Shown: positions 47,301 to 56,653 of the stretch, piece by piece | Position numbering within the stretch: position 1 is the stretch's first letter | How the letters are laid out: each line of letters opens with the position of its first letter | NCBI RefSeq assembly: GCF_014650055.1 | Contig: NZ_BMUF01000008.1 | Coordinates: forward strand, 310,001-374,000 | Reading direction: 5' to 3' | DNA: 64,000 bases | From: Streptomyces malachitofuscus | GTDB taxonomy: Bacteria > Actinomycetota > Actinomycetes > Streptomycetales > Streptomycetaceae | The notes under the pieces: model-generated | What the model was told of the DNA's origin: nothing | The model's database searches: none | Seen by the model: only the letters and a program-made list of their open reading frames with translations | Position numbers and translations under genes: made by a program

Positions 47301-47507
47301 TCAGGCGACGCACCCCGTCACGGGCCCCCCGGTGTTGAGGAGGTCCGTCGGATCGATGGCAGCCGTCGGGTCGGCCAACCCGACGGCCTCGGTGACGCAG
47401 TAGAGCGTGCTGACGGGATCCACCATCGCGGTGGCGGGAGCCGTCGACGCCATCGCGCCGGCGGCGGTGAGCAGACCCAGGGCGATCAGGCGCAGGGAAA
47501 CGCGCAT
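47301..47507 (-). CDS. Small secreted protein
   Basis: A 68-residue protein. Sec signal RVSLRLIALGLLTAAGAMAS with cleavage near ATA-MVD. The mature peptide is about 38 residues with two cysteines (TLYCVTEAV and VTGCVA) that could form one disulfide. GGAGAA precedes the ATG. I do not recognise a family. Confidence 0.7.
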   Translation of the reverse strand: MRVSLRLIALGLLTAAGAMASTAPATAMVDPVSTLYCVTEAVGLADPTAAIDPTDLLNTGGPVTGCVA

Positions 47508-47771
47508 GAGGGATTCTCCGTTCTCTTGGCACGCGGGCATCACGGGGCACTCGCGTGGATGGATAACCCGCGGTGCCGGGCACGACCACACCCCCACCCC
47601 AACGGCGGAGTCCCGGACCGGCACGGTGACACCCGGACGGTCCACCCTCAGAAGTTCCTCAACTCTGCTTTGGGTCGCGCGGGCGGGGGGCATCTCCCGG
47701 TCACGCACGTGAGCGAGGTGCCCACGGGGGGTGCTTCGGGGGATCACGGGGGATGGAAGGGGATCGGGGCC

Positions 47772-48041
47772 ATGGACATCGGCGTCATCTCGATAGGGCT
47801 CGCTGTGCTGTTCTTCGGTGCCGGCTGGTTCGGTGTCCGCAACTCGGCCCGCAGGGCGGAGCGGCGTCCCGCCGGTGCGTCCGGACGGCGCCGCGGCAGG
47901 GACGGCGGCGAGAGCTGGTGGGCCGGCGGGCACGGGGGCGGCGGGGGTGCCGGTTGTGGATCGTCCTCCGGGGGAGGCTCGTCCTGCGGAGGCGGGTCGT
48001 CCTGCGGAGGCGGGGGCGGATGCGGCGGTGGAGGCGGCTGA
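47772..48041 (+). CDS. Membrane protein with Gly/Cys-rich tail
   Basis: An 89-residue protein: one N-terminal transmembrane helix (MDIGVISIGLAVLFFGAGWF), a basic stretch, then a tail made almost only of Gly, Ser and Cys with cysteines every six to eight residues. Similar tails occur in short Streptomyces membrane proteins; metal binding is possible. AAGGGGA lies upstream of ATG 47772. Confidence 0.65.
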   Translation: MDIGVISIGLAVLFFGAGWFGVRNSARRAERRPAGASGRRRGRDGGESWWAGGHGGGGGAGCGSSSGGGSSCGGGSSCGGGGGCGGGGG

Positions 48042-48447
48042 CACGGGGCAGCGCGGCTCCACTTCGGGAGATGACGCATCCGCGACGGCGGGGTCCGCAC
48101 CTGGGGCGGGCCCCGCTCCGTCATGGAGCGGTGGCGCCCAGTCCGGTTCCGGTTGTCTTCGGGGGTGGTGCGGGGTGGCGGCGTACGCCGTCACTCGGGG
48201 GCGTACTCAGGGGTTGAACAGTTGAGCTGGGGAGCCCCCGAGGGGATGGAAAGCCCACGAAGTTGGGTAAAAACGCTGTGGTGGCGCCACAGTTCATGAT
48301 TCCCTATAAATCACCAGTGCAGCCCTCGGACTCCCCGCGGACCCTTCTTCCGGTCGGGCGACCGGGCTGACGGGCCGAGGTTCTCCGGTGCGGCCGGGGT
48401 GCGCGGACCCTTATCTCCCTCTCCTTGTGTGCTTGCGGAGCCGATCC
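48042..48447. other. 406-base gap with palindrome and -10-like box
   Basis: No gene recognised. It holds CTGTGG-N5-CCACAG at 48276-48292, a perfect interrupted palindrome, and TATAAA at 48305-48310, the only strongly AT-rich hexamer in the gap. Together they look like a regulated promoter for the DUF2617 gene at 48448. Confidence 0.5.
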
Positions 48448-48981
48448 ATGCTCACGACCCTGAACACCGCCTATTCCGACACCCGCGCGGCCGACCTCGC
48501 CTGGGCGCTGGGGCGTGAGCCGCTTCCCGCGCTGGCCACGCTCGATCTCGAACTGAGCGACGCCAAGCTCCAGTTGCGGCTGCTGGGCGCGTCCCACCAG
48601 GTGCTGGTGGAGGAGGAGCGGGGCCGGTGTTCCGAGACGGTGGCATGCATTCCGGGCAGCAGCACGCCCCTTCCGCTGGGCGTGGCCAAGCGGCTGGGGG
48701 ACTGGGAGTACGAGTTCGCCGCCCGGGTCGAGGTGCTTCCCCCGGGATCCTTCGCCGGGCGGGCCCAGGAGCTGCTCGCCCTGGTCTCCGACCATCCGCA
48801 GGGCCTGGCCGGTGTCTTCCCCGGCAGCCCGCACGCGTTCACGGCGATGCTCGCCCAGCGCCACGAGGGCCAGGTGCACTGGCGGACCTGGCACGCCTAT
48901 CCGCAGGACGGCCAGTTGGTGGCGACGCGGACGAAGGTGGGGGTGCGGGATTCGGCCCGTACCAACAGGGGCGGGGGGTAA
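48448..48981 (+). CDS. DUF2617 family protein
   Basis: A 177-residue actinobacterial protein. TLNTAYSDTRAADLAWALGR, FPGSPHAFTAMLAQRHEGQV and RTWHAYPQDGQLVATRTKV are the family's conserved parts. Function unknown. It often lies upstream of the spermidine-synthase-like gene, as here (60 bases apart), so the two may act together. GGAG lies eight bases before the ATG. Confidence 0.85.
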   Translation: MLTTLNTAYSDTRAADLAWALGREPLPALATLDLELSDAKLQLRLLGASHQVLVEEERGRCSETVACIPGSSTPLPLGVAKRLGDWEYEFAARVEVLPPGSFAGRAQELLALVSDHPQGLAGVFPGSPHAFTAMLAQRHEGQVHWRTWHAYPQDGQLVATRTKVGVRDSARTNRGGG

Positions 48982-49040
48982 ACAAAAATCACGCGTGTGG
49001 GTGACGCTGCGCGCTGAGGGCGTGACGTAACGTCGCTGAG

Positions 49041-50705
49041 GTGATCGAACCGCAGGCCCCCGCACCGCCCGGCTCCGCGAAGTCCGGGGACGGGCCGGGT
49101 GGCGACGCGGGGAGCGCGGTGCGGCTGCCCGTCCGGCAGGGCACCGGGCGGTTCCTGGTCCTCGCGGGGGTGTTCGTCTGTGCCGCCTGCGGTCTGGTGT
49201 ACGAGCTGGAACTGGTCGCACTGGCCACGTACTTGATGGGGGACTCGGTCACCCAGGCGTCCGTCGTGCTGTCCGTGATGGTCTTCGCGATGGGCCTCGG
49301 CTCCCTGGCCGCCAAGCGGCTGCGGCGGCACGCGGCGGCCGGCTTCGGCGCCGTCGAGGCGGGCCTGGCCCTGGTCGGCGGGTGCAGCGCGATGGCGCTG
49401 TACGCCGTGTTCGCCTGGACGGGCGACTGGGGCGGGATGTGGGCGAGCGGCCCCCGCGCGCTGCTGGTGGCCTTCTCCCTCGCCACCGGGCTGCTGATCG
49501 GGGCCGAGGTGCCGCTGCTGATGGAGCTGATCCAGCGGATCCGACGGCAGGACGCGGGCGGCGCGGTCGCCGACCTGTCCGCCGCGGACTACGTCGGCGC
49601 CCTCGTCGGCGGGCTCGCCTTCCCCTTCCTCCTCCTGCCGCTGCTCGGCCAGTTGACCGGTGCGCTGATCACGGGGGCCGTCAACGCGGTCGTCGGCGGC
49701 GCGCTGGTGCTCGGGCTGTTCCGGCGGGACCTCACCCGCCGCGCCCGCCGGATGCTGGTGACCGCCAACGTGTGCGTGCTCGCGCTCCTCGGCACCGCCG
49801 CCGTCCTGGTCGACGACTTCGAACGGGCGGCCCGGCACGCCATGTACGGCTCGGACGTACGGGTGGCCCTGCAGACGGACGTGCAGGAGGTGCTGCTCAC
49901 CGGCGGGCGGGACGGGCGGCCGCTGAACCTGTTCCTGGACGGGCGGCTGCGGGTCAGCGGCCGGGACGAACTGCGGTACCACGAGGCGCTGGTGCACCCC
50001 GCGATGAACGGGCCGCACGCGCGCGTGCTCGTCCTCGGCGGCGGTGACGGGCTCGCCGTGCGGGAAGTGCTGCGCCACGGCGGTGTGCGCCGGGTCGACG
50101 TCGTCGAGCTCGACGCGGGCGTGGTGCGGCTGGCCCGCCGCGACCCGGCGCTGTCCGCGCTGAACGCGCACTCCCTCGACGACCCGCGCGTGCGCGTGAC
50201 CACCGCCGACGCCTTCGACTGGCTGCGGCGGGCGCCCCGGGCCCGGTACGACGTGGTGGTCTCCGATCTGCCGCATCCCGGGATCGCCGCGAGTACGAAG
50301 CTGTACTCGCAGGAGTTCTACGGGCTGGCCCGGCGGGTGCTGGCGCCCGGCGGGCGGCTCGTGGTGCACGGGGGCGCGGTGGCGTCCCGCACGCGTGACT
50401 TCTGGACCGTCGACTCGACGCTCCGCGCGGCGGGTTTCGACACCGCCGCCTACCGCGTGCGCGGGCGGCTGGCGGGGTTCGCGGCCGGACCCGACCGGAG
50501 TTCCGTGGACGGCGCCGACGTCCATCGCGACTGGGGCTTCGTGCTGGCCGCCCGGCACGTCCCCGAGCCGCGCCTGGACCCCTCAGGGCCCCGCCCGCGC
50601 ACGCTCACCGGTGCCTCCCTGACGGCGGACGTCCGGGCCGCCGAGGACACCCGGGTGCGCGGTCTGCCGCCGTCCACGCTGGTCCACCCGCGCTACACCG
50701 GCTGA
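49041..50705 (+). CDS. Membrane spermidine-synthase-like protein
   Basis: A 554-residue protein with six to seven transmembrane helices (~45-270, starting GVFVCAACGLVYELELVALA) fused to an aminopropyltransferase/SpeE-type methyltransferase fold (~290-540) with VLVLGGGDGLAVREVLRHGG, VDVVELDAGVVRLA and YDVVVSDLPHP. Soluble SpeE enzymes lack the membrane part. Polyamine synthesis is the usual annotation, but the actual substrate of membrane forms is unclear. GTG 49041. Confidence 0.87.
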   Translation: MIEPQAPAPPGSAKSGDGPGGDAGSAVRLPVRQGTGRFLVLAGVFVCAACGLVYELELVALATYLMGDSVTQASVVLSVMVFAMGLGSLAAKRLRRHAAAGFGAVEAGLALVGGCSAMALYAVFAWTGDWGGMWASGPRALLVAFSLATGLLIGAEVPLLMELIQRIRRQDAGGAVADLSAADYVGALVGGLAFPFLLLPLLGQLTGALITGAVNAVVGGALVLGLFRRDLTRRARRMLVTANVCVLALLGTAAVLVDDFERAARHAMYGSDVRVALQTDVQEVLLTGGRDGRPLNLFLDGRLRVSGRDELRYHEALVHPAMNGPHARVLVLGGGDGLAVREVLRHGGVRRVDVVELDAGVVRLARRDPALSALNAHSLDDPRVRVTTADAFDWLRRAPRARYDVVVSDLPHPGIAASTKLYSQEFYGLARRVLAPGGRLVVHGGAVASRTRDFWTVDSTLRAAGFDTAAYRVRGRLAGFAAGPDRSSVDGADVHRDWGFVLAARHVPEPRLDPSGPRPRTLTGASLTADVRAAEDTRVRGLPPSTLVHPRYTG

Positions 50706-50776
50706 GCCCCTGCCGCGTTCCGCACCGACGCGCCGCGACTTCTCGCGGACGGGGGTGCAGCCCGGCGTCGTCTGGG

Positions 50777-50782
50777 TAGGCT
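50777..50782 (+). promoter_or_regulatory. Predicted -10 box of SRPBCC gene
   Basis: TAGGCT ends eight bases before the ATG at 50791; likely leaderless. Confidence 0.45.
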
Positions 50783-50790
50783 CCGCACTC

Positions 50791-51729
50791 ATGGAGCACG
50801 AGGTGTTCGTTCCGGTCGTGGAGGAGCGGCTCAGGGAGGTGCTGGACGACCCCGCGCGGGTCGCCCGGGCGGTGCCCGGGCTCCAGCACGACGCCGGCGC
50901 GGATCCCGTCGCCGGTCGCCTGAAGGTCCGCGTCGGCAGCCATTCGGTCACCTATCGCGGCGCGGTACGGGTGTCCGCGCGGGACGACGGCTCCTACGCC
51001 GTCGACGGCGACGCGACCGAGGCCCGGGGCAGCGGCGCGGTGAAACTGGCGCTCCGGCTGCGCCTGCGGCCCACGGACGCCGGTACCACCGTCCGGGTCA
51101 CCGGCACGGCGACGGCCGACGGGCGCGTCACGGAGCTGCCGTCCGAGGCGGTGACGGCGGCGGTGACCCGCCTGCTGAACCGGTTCGCGGAGAACCTGGG
51201 GAGCGTCGCGGCGGAGGAGCCCGGACCGGGCGCCCCCGAACCGGCCGAGGACCGGGAGGCCGCCGCATCCGACGAGTCCCCGCAGTCCCCGCAGTCGCCG
51301 GAGCTCCTCGCCACGGGGGACTTCGAACCCCAGGCCACCACCGACTTCGAGACCACCCCGGACGCGGACGACTCCCCGCCGCCCTCGCCCGCACCGGACG
51401 CGGACGGCGAGAACCTCTCCGTCTTCGACGCGGAGATCCCGCCGCCCTCCCTCGCGGACTACGAGGACGATGACGACGAGGAGGACGAGGACGACGAGGT
51501 CGAACTCGCCGGCGAGGACTCCGTCGCCGAGGCGGCCCACGCCCGGCGGACGATGATCGGCCGCAGCGCCGAAGAGGTGGACCACGCCCCGCCCCGCGGC
51601 CGCTACGCGCCCGTCCCCGCCCCGCAGACGGTCTCGTCCTCCCCTTCGCTGCGCTGGGCCGCCCCCGCCGCGGCCCTTGCGGTGGCCTCGGCGGTCGTGG
51701 CGATCCGGGCCCTCCGCAGACGCCGCTGA
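50791..51729 (+). CDS. SRPBCC/CoxG-like protein with C-terminal membrane anchor
   Basis: A 312-residue protein. Residues ~1-145 are an SRPBCC fold of the CoxG type (VVEERLREVLDDPARVARAV, PGLQ, then a beta series). A long acidic Pro/Glu/Asp linker follows and a single C-terminal helix LRWAAPAAALAVASAVVAIR ends in RRRR, a tail anchor. CoxG anchors carbon-monoxide dehydrogenase in other bacteria; no such genes are here. The start is leaderless. Confidence 0.8.
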   Translation: MEHEVFVPVVEERLREVLDDPARVARAVPGLQHDAGADPVAGRLKVRVGSHSVTYRGAVRVSARDDGSYAVDGDATEARGSGAVKLALRLRLRPTDAGTTVRVTGTATADGRVTELPSEAVTAAVTRLLNRFAENLGSVAAEEPGPGAPEPAEDREAAASDESPQSPQSPELLATGDFEPQATTDFETTPDADDSPPPSPAPDADGENLSVFDAEIPPPSLADYEDDDDEEDEDDEVELAGEDSVAEAAHARRTMIGRSAEEVDHAPPRGRYAPVPAPQTVSSSPSLRWAAPAAALAVASAVVAIRALRRRR

Positions 51730-51863
51730 GCACGCCCGACCACCCCCGGCGAACCACCCCTGGGCGCCGGCCCTGTGCCGGCGCCCGGTCCGGGTCTTCC
51801 GCGGGCGTCGGTCGGCACGACCGGGCCCTCGGCGGACGCCGCTGAGCACAGCCGGCCACCCCC
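51705..51863. repeat. Tandem duplication of the SRPBCC gene end
   Basis: The 43 bases at 51705-51747, spanning the last codons and stop, recur at 51821-51863 with five to six differences; the following CCCCGGCG-rich bases also match. A weaker third copy starts at about 51789. It is a decayed tandem duplication with no coding value. Confidence 0.75.
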
Positions 51864-51968
51864 GCGCCCCGCGAACCGTCCCCCGGCGCCCTGCGAGGCG
51901 TGGTCCCTCGTGGCCCGTGAGCCGCTCGGTGGGCTTCCCGCCCCGCCACGCCCTCTTGATCGTCCCAG

Positions 51969-51974
51969 TAGGGT
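51969..51974 (+). promoter_or_regulatory. Predicted -10 box of aldose epimerase gene
   Basis: TAGGGT ends six bases before GTG 51981; no ribosome site, likely leaderless. Confidence 0.5.
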
Positions 51975-51980
51975 CGTCAC

Positions 51981-52769
51981 GTGAGTAACGAACACATCAC
52001 GCTGACCGCGGCGGACGCGGAAGTGGACGTACTGCCGGGCAACGGCGGGCGGATCGGTGGGCTGCGGATCGCGGGCGTCGAGCTGCTGCGGCAGGGGGAG
52101 CGGTTCGGGTGCTTCCCGATGGTGCCCTGGTGCGGACGGATCCGCGAGGGAAGGTTCCGCGACGGCGCCGCCGTGCACCAGATGCCGCTCAACGCCCCGC
52201 CGCACGCGATCCACGGCACCGCCCGCGACGCCGTCTGGCGCACCGCCCGCAAGAGCACCGACGAGGCCGTGCTCACGTACGACCTCGCCGAGCCGTGGCC
52301 GTACCCGGGGCGGGTCACCCAGCAGGTCGCGCTCACCGAGGGGGCCCTGACGCTGACGATGAGCGTGGAGACGTACGGGTCGTCCTTCCCGGCGCAGATC
52401 GGCTGGCACCCGTGGTTCAACCGCACCCTCGGCGGCGAGGACGTGGCGATCGACTTCACGCCCGCCTGGCAGGAGGAACGGGGAGAGGACCACCTGCCGA
52501 CCGGCCGCAGGACCGACCCGGGGCCCGGCCCCTGGGACGACTGCTTCGGCATGCCCGGGGGCGTGGACGTCACCCTCACCTGGCCGGGGCAGCTGGAGCT
52601 GAAGGTGACCAGCCGCGAGGAGTGGGTCGTGGTCTACGACGAGCAGCGCGAGGCCGTCTGCGTCGAGCCGCAGACCGGGCCGCCCGACGGGCTGAACACC
52701 CATCCGCGCCTGGTCACCCCCCTGGAACCGCTCGAGGCCTCGACCACCTGGAGCTGGACCCGCCTTTAA
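51981..52769 (+). CDS. Aldose 1-epimerase family protein
   Basis: A 262-residue mutarotase-like protein. Conserved parts are MVPWCGRIREGRF, HAIHGTARDAVW (catalytic-type His) and the C-terminal CVEPQTGPPDGLNTHP with the catalytic Glu. It interconverts anomers of a sugar; the sugar is unknown. Its stop TAA is inside the -10 box of pyrE. Confidence 0.9.
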   Translation: MSNEHITLTAADAEVDVLPGNGGRIGGLRIAGVELLRQGERFGCFPMVPWCGRIREGRFRDGAAVHQMPLNAPPHAIHGTARDAVWRTARKSTDEAVLTYDLAEPWPYPGRVTQQVALTEGALTLTMSVETYGSSFPAQIGWHPWFNRTLGGEDVAIDFTPAWQEERGEDHLPTGRRTDPGPGPWDDCFGMPGGVDVTLTWPGQLELKVTSREEWVVVYDEQREAVCVEPQTGPPDGLNTHPRLVTPLEPLEASTTWSWTRL

Positions 52770-52772
52770 GCT
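52767..52772 (+). promoter_or_regulatory. Predicted -10 box of pyrE, leaderless
   Basis: TAAGCT ends seven bases before the pyrE ATG (52780) and overlaps the stop codon of the preceding gene. Confidence 0.5.
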
Positions 52773-52779
52773 GGCTGCC

Positions 52780-53328
52780 ATGACGGACACACGCGGCGCG
52801 CTGCTGCAGCAGATCAAGGACAAGGCCGTGGTGCACGGCAAGGTGACCCTCTCCTCCGGTCTGGAGGCCGACTACTACGTCGACCTGCGCCGCATCACCC
52901 TCGACGGCGAGGCCGCCCCGCTGGTCGGGCAGGTGCTGCTGGACCTGACCGCGGAGCTGGAGTTCGACGCGGTGGGCGGGCTGACCATGGGCGCCGACCC
53001 GGTGGCGGCCGCCATGCTGCACGCCGCCGCCGCACGCGGCCGGAAGCTGGACGCCTTCGTCGTGCGCAAGGCCGCCAAGGCGCACGGCCTCCAGCGGCGC
53101 GTCGAGGGCCCGGACATCAAGGGCCGCCGCGTGCTCGTCGTCGAGGACACCTCCACCACCGGCGGCTCCCCGCTGACCGCCGTCGAGGCCGTGCGCGAGG
53201 CCGGCGCGGAGGTCGTGGCCGTGGCGACCATCGTCGACCGGGCGACCGGCGCCGCCGAGAAGATCCAGGAGGGCGCCGGGGTGCCGTACCTGTTCGCCTA
53301 CTCCAAGGACGAACTCGGCCTCGACTGA
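52780..53328 (+). CDS. pyrE: Orotate phosphoribosyltransferase
   Basis: A 182-residue enzyme converting orotate and PRPP to OMP. VTLSSGLEADYYVDLRR, the substrate-binding VVRKAAKAHGLQRRVEG and PRPP motif VLVVEDTSTTGGSPL are diagnostic. It stands alone, apart from other pyr genes, as usual in Streptomyces. Confidence 0.97.
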   Translation: MTDTRGALLQQIKDKAVVHGKVTLSSGLEADYYVDLRRITLDGEAAPLVGQVLLDLTAELEFDAVGGLTMGADPVAAAMLHAAAARGRKLDAFVVRKAAKAHGLQRRVEGPDIKGRRVLVVEDTSTTGGSPLTAVEAVREAGAEVVAVATIVDRATGAAEKIQEGAGVPYLFAYSKDELGLD

Positions 53329-53510
53329 GCACCACGGGGTGCGACAGGGCACCATGTGCCGGACATCGCCCGACATAACGACTTGACCTGCACCGTCGAC
53401 CAGCCGGACAAGTCTGGGAAGATGGGCCCGACAATGACGTCGCATCCAAGGTTCCAGGTCAGGGCCGACCGTACGCAGTACGCCACACCGCACGCATAAG
53501 GAGCGGACAG

Positions 53511-54542
<1,032 letters not shown>

Positions 54543-54558
54543 CACCTCTTGGAGTGTG

Positions 54559-54586
54559 AGCCCGGCACCCGGCGCGGTGCCGGGCT
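54559..54586 (+). terminator. Terminator after fba
   Basis: AGCCCGGCACC and GGTGCCGGGCT, 11-base arms, loop of six, then CTTCC. Close to the fba stop. Confidence 0.85.
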
Positions 54587-54592
54587 CTTCCG

Positions 54593-54598
54593 TATGCT
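54593..54598 (+). promoter_or_regulatory. Predicted -10 box of MFS gene, leaderless
   Basis: TATGCT ends six bases before ATG 54605. Confidence 0.5.
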
Positions 54599-54604
54599 CG
54601 CCGC

Positions 54605-56074
54605 ATGCCCGACGTCCGGCTGTCCTCCCCGCAGGGCAAGTGGATCCTGTTCACCACGGTCCTCGGCTCCAGCATGGCCCTGCTCGACTCGACCGTGGTC
54701 AACGTCGCCCTCCCGCGCATCGGCCGCGACCTCGACGCCGACCTCGCCGCACTGCAGTGGACCGTCAACGCCTACATGGTCACGCTGGCCGGACTGATCC
54801 TGCTGGGCGGGGCGCTGGGCGACCGGTTCGGGCGGCGCAGGGTGTTCGTCATCGGGGTGCTGTGGTTCGCCGTGGCCTCCCTGCTGTGCGGCCTCGCCCC
54901 CAACGCCGGCATGCTCATCGCCGCCCGGGCGCTCCAGGGGGTCGGGGGCGCGCTGCTCACCCCGGGCTCGCTCGCGCTCATCCAGGCGTCCTTCCACCCC
55001 GACGACCGGGGCCGCGCGGTGGGCCTGTGGTCCGGCTTCGGCGGGATCGGCGCGGCCGTCGGCCCGTTCGTCGGCGGCTGGCTGGTGGACGGACCCGGCT
55101 GGCGGTGGGTGTTCCTCCTCAACGTGCCGCTCGCGCTGCTGTGCGCCCCCGTCGCCGTACGCCATGTGCCGGAGTCGGCGGGCGGGAAGGCCGAGGGCCG
55201 GTTCGACGTCCTCGGCGCGGCGCTCGGGGCGGTCGCCCTCGCGCTCGTGACGTACGCGCTGATCGAGGCCGACGAGGGCTCCCTCCTCGTCGCCGTCTCC
55301 GCGGTCGCGGGCCTGGCCGCCGCGGTCGCCTTCGTCCTCGTCGAGAAGCGCCGCCCGGCCCCGATGATGCCGCTCGACATCTTCGCCTCTCGCCAGTTCT
55401 CGGCGGTCAACGTGGTCACCCTGTGCGTGTACGCCGCCTTCGGCGGCTTCTTCTTCCTCGCCGCGCTCCAGCTCCAGGTGGTCGTCGGCTGGTCCGCGCT
55501 GGCCGCCGGCACGGCCCTGCTGCCCACGACCGCGCTGATGCTGCTGCTCTCCGCCCGCTCCGGCGAACTGGGCGACCGGATCGGCCCGCGCATCCCGCTC
55601 ACCGTCGGGCCGCTGCTGTGCGCGGCCGGGATGCTGCTGATGCTGCGGGTGGGGCCCGGCGCCTCCTACGCCACCGAGGTGCTGCCCGCGCTGCTGGTGC
55701 TCGGCCTCGGCATGGTCACCCTGGTGGCGCCGCTCACCGCGACCGTCCTCGCCTCCGTGGACACCGCCCGGGCGGGCCTGGCCAGCGGCATCAACAACGC
55801 CGCCGCCCGCGCGGCCGGTCTCGTGGCCGTAGCCGCGCTGCCGCTGCTCGCCGGGATGGGACCGGAGGCGTACCGGCTGCCGGACGCCTTCGACGACGCG
55901 TTCGGCCGGGCGATGGTCCTGTGCGCGGGCGTCCTGGTCGTCGGGTCCGCCATCGCCTTCGCGACGGTACGCCGTCCGGGCCCGGACTGCCGCAGGCCGG
56001 AGTGCCGCACCCACGGCAGCGTGGCGGTGCCCCCGCTGGAGGCGGGGAGGGAGCGCGGCGGCGAGGCACGCTGA
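54605..56074 (+). CDS. MFS drug exporter, DHA2 (EmrB/QacA) type
   Basis: A 489-residue transporter with 14 predicted helices. LLDSTVVNVALPRIGRDL (motif D1), GALGDRFGRRRVFVIG (motif A) and the ARALQGVGGALLTPGSLALI (motif B/C) region are standard for proton-driven drug antiporters. Substrate unknown. No regulator sits next to it. It is leaderless. Confidence 0.92.
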   Translation: MPDVRLSSPQGKWILFTTVLGSSMALLDSTVVNVALPRIGRDLDADLAALQWTVNAYMVTLAGLILLGGALGDRFGRRRVFVIGVLWFAVASLLCGLAPNAGMLIAARALQGVGGALLTPGSLALIQASFHPDDRGRAVGLWSGFGGIGAAVGPFVGGWLVDGPGWRWVFLLNVPLALLCAPVAVRHVPESAGGKAEGRFDVLGAALGAVALALVTYALIEADEGSLLVAVSAVAGLAAAVAFVLVEKRRPAPMMPLDIFASRQFSAVNVVTLCVYAAFGGFFFLAALQLQVVVGWSALAAGTALLPTTALMLLLSARSGELGDRIGPRIPLTVGPLLCAAGMLLMLRVGPGASYATEVLPALLVLGLGMVTLVAPLTATVLASVDTARAGLASGINNAAARAAGLVAVAALPLLAGMGPEAYRLPDAFDDAFGRAMVLCAGVLVVGSAIAFATVRRPGPDCRRPECRTHGSVAVPPLEAGRERGGEAR

Positions 56075-56091
56075 TGTACGAGACTGGACCC

Positions 56092-56505
56092 ATGTCCATT
56101 CACGAGAACCTCCTCGGGGGCCCGCCCCCGACCCACCTCCCCGACGACCCCGGCCCGCGCGAGCTGCTCGCGTCCGGCACCTCGCCCGCCGACGTCGCCG
56201 GCCGGCACCCCACCTCCTCGCTGGCCTGGGCGCGGCTGGCCGACGAGGCGTTCGAGCGGGGCAGCGTCGTGGAGTCGTACGCGTACGCCCGGACGGGCTA
56301 CCACCGCGGACTGGACGCGCTGCGCCGCAACGGCTGGAAGGGTCACGGCCCGGTGCCGTGGGAGCACGAGCCCAACCGGGGCTTCCTGCGCGCCCTGCAC
56401 GCCCTGGCCCGCGCCGCGCAGGCGATCGGCGAGCAGGAGGAGTACGAGCGCTGCTCGCAGTTCCTGAAGGACTCCTCCCCGACGGCGGCCCAGGTCCTCG
56501 GCTGA
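56092..56505 (+). CDS. DUF3151 family protein
   Basis: A 137-residue actinobacterial protein. HPTSSLAWARLADEAFERGS, VESYAYARTGYHRGLDALRR and NGWKGHGPVPWEHEPNRGF are conserved parts of the family. Function unknown; the helical pattern suggests a TPR-like fold. ATG 56092 is 18 bases after the MFS stop. Confidence 0.88.
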   Translation: MSIHENLLGGPPPTHLPDDPGPRELLASGTSPADVAGRHPTSSLAWARLADEAFERGSVVESYAYARTGYHRGLDALRRNGWKGHGPVPWEHEPNRGFLRALHALARAAQAIGEQEEYERCSQFLKDSSPTAAQVLG

Positions 56506-56521
56506 GCCGTCCCGCACCCGG

Positions 56522-56545
56522 GGCCCGCCTGTGAGCAGGCGGGCC
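56522..56545 (+). terminator. Terminator after DUF3151
   Basis: GGCCCGCCTG, loop TGAG, CAGGCGGGCC, then TTGCGGTTT. Confidence 0.85.
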
Positions 56546-56653
56546 TTGCGGTTTCGGGGGACGATTACGCAGGATGCACCGTGGGGACCGGGGCCCCCGT
56601 GCCGGTAACGGCAGGGGCGGACCGCTACCCGGAGTACATTTCAGGAGACAGCG

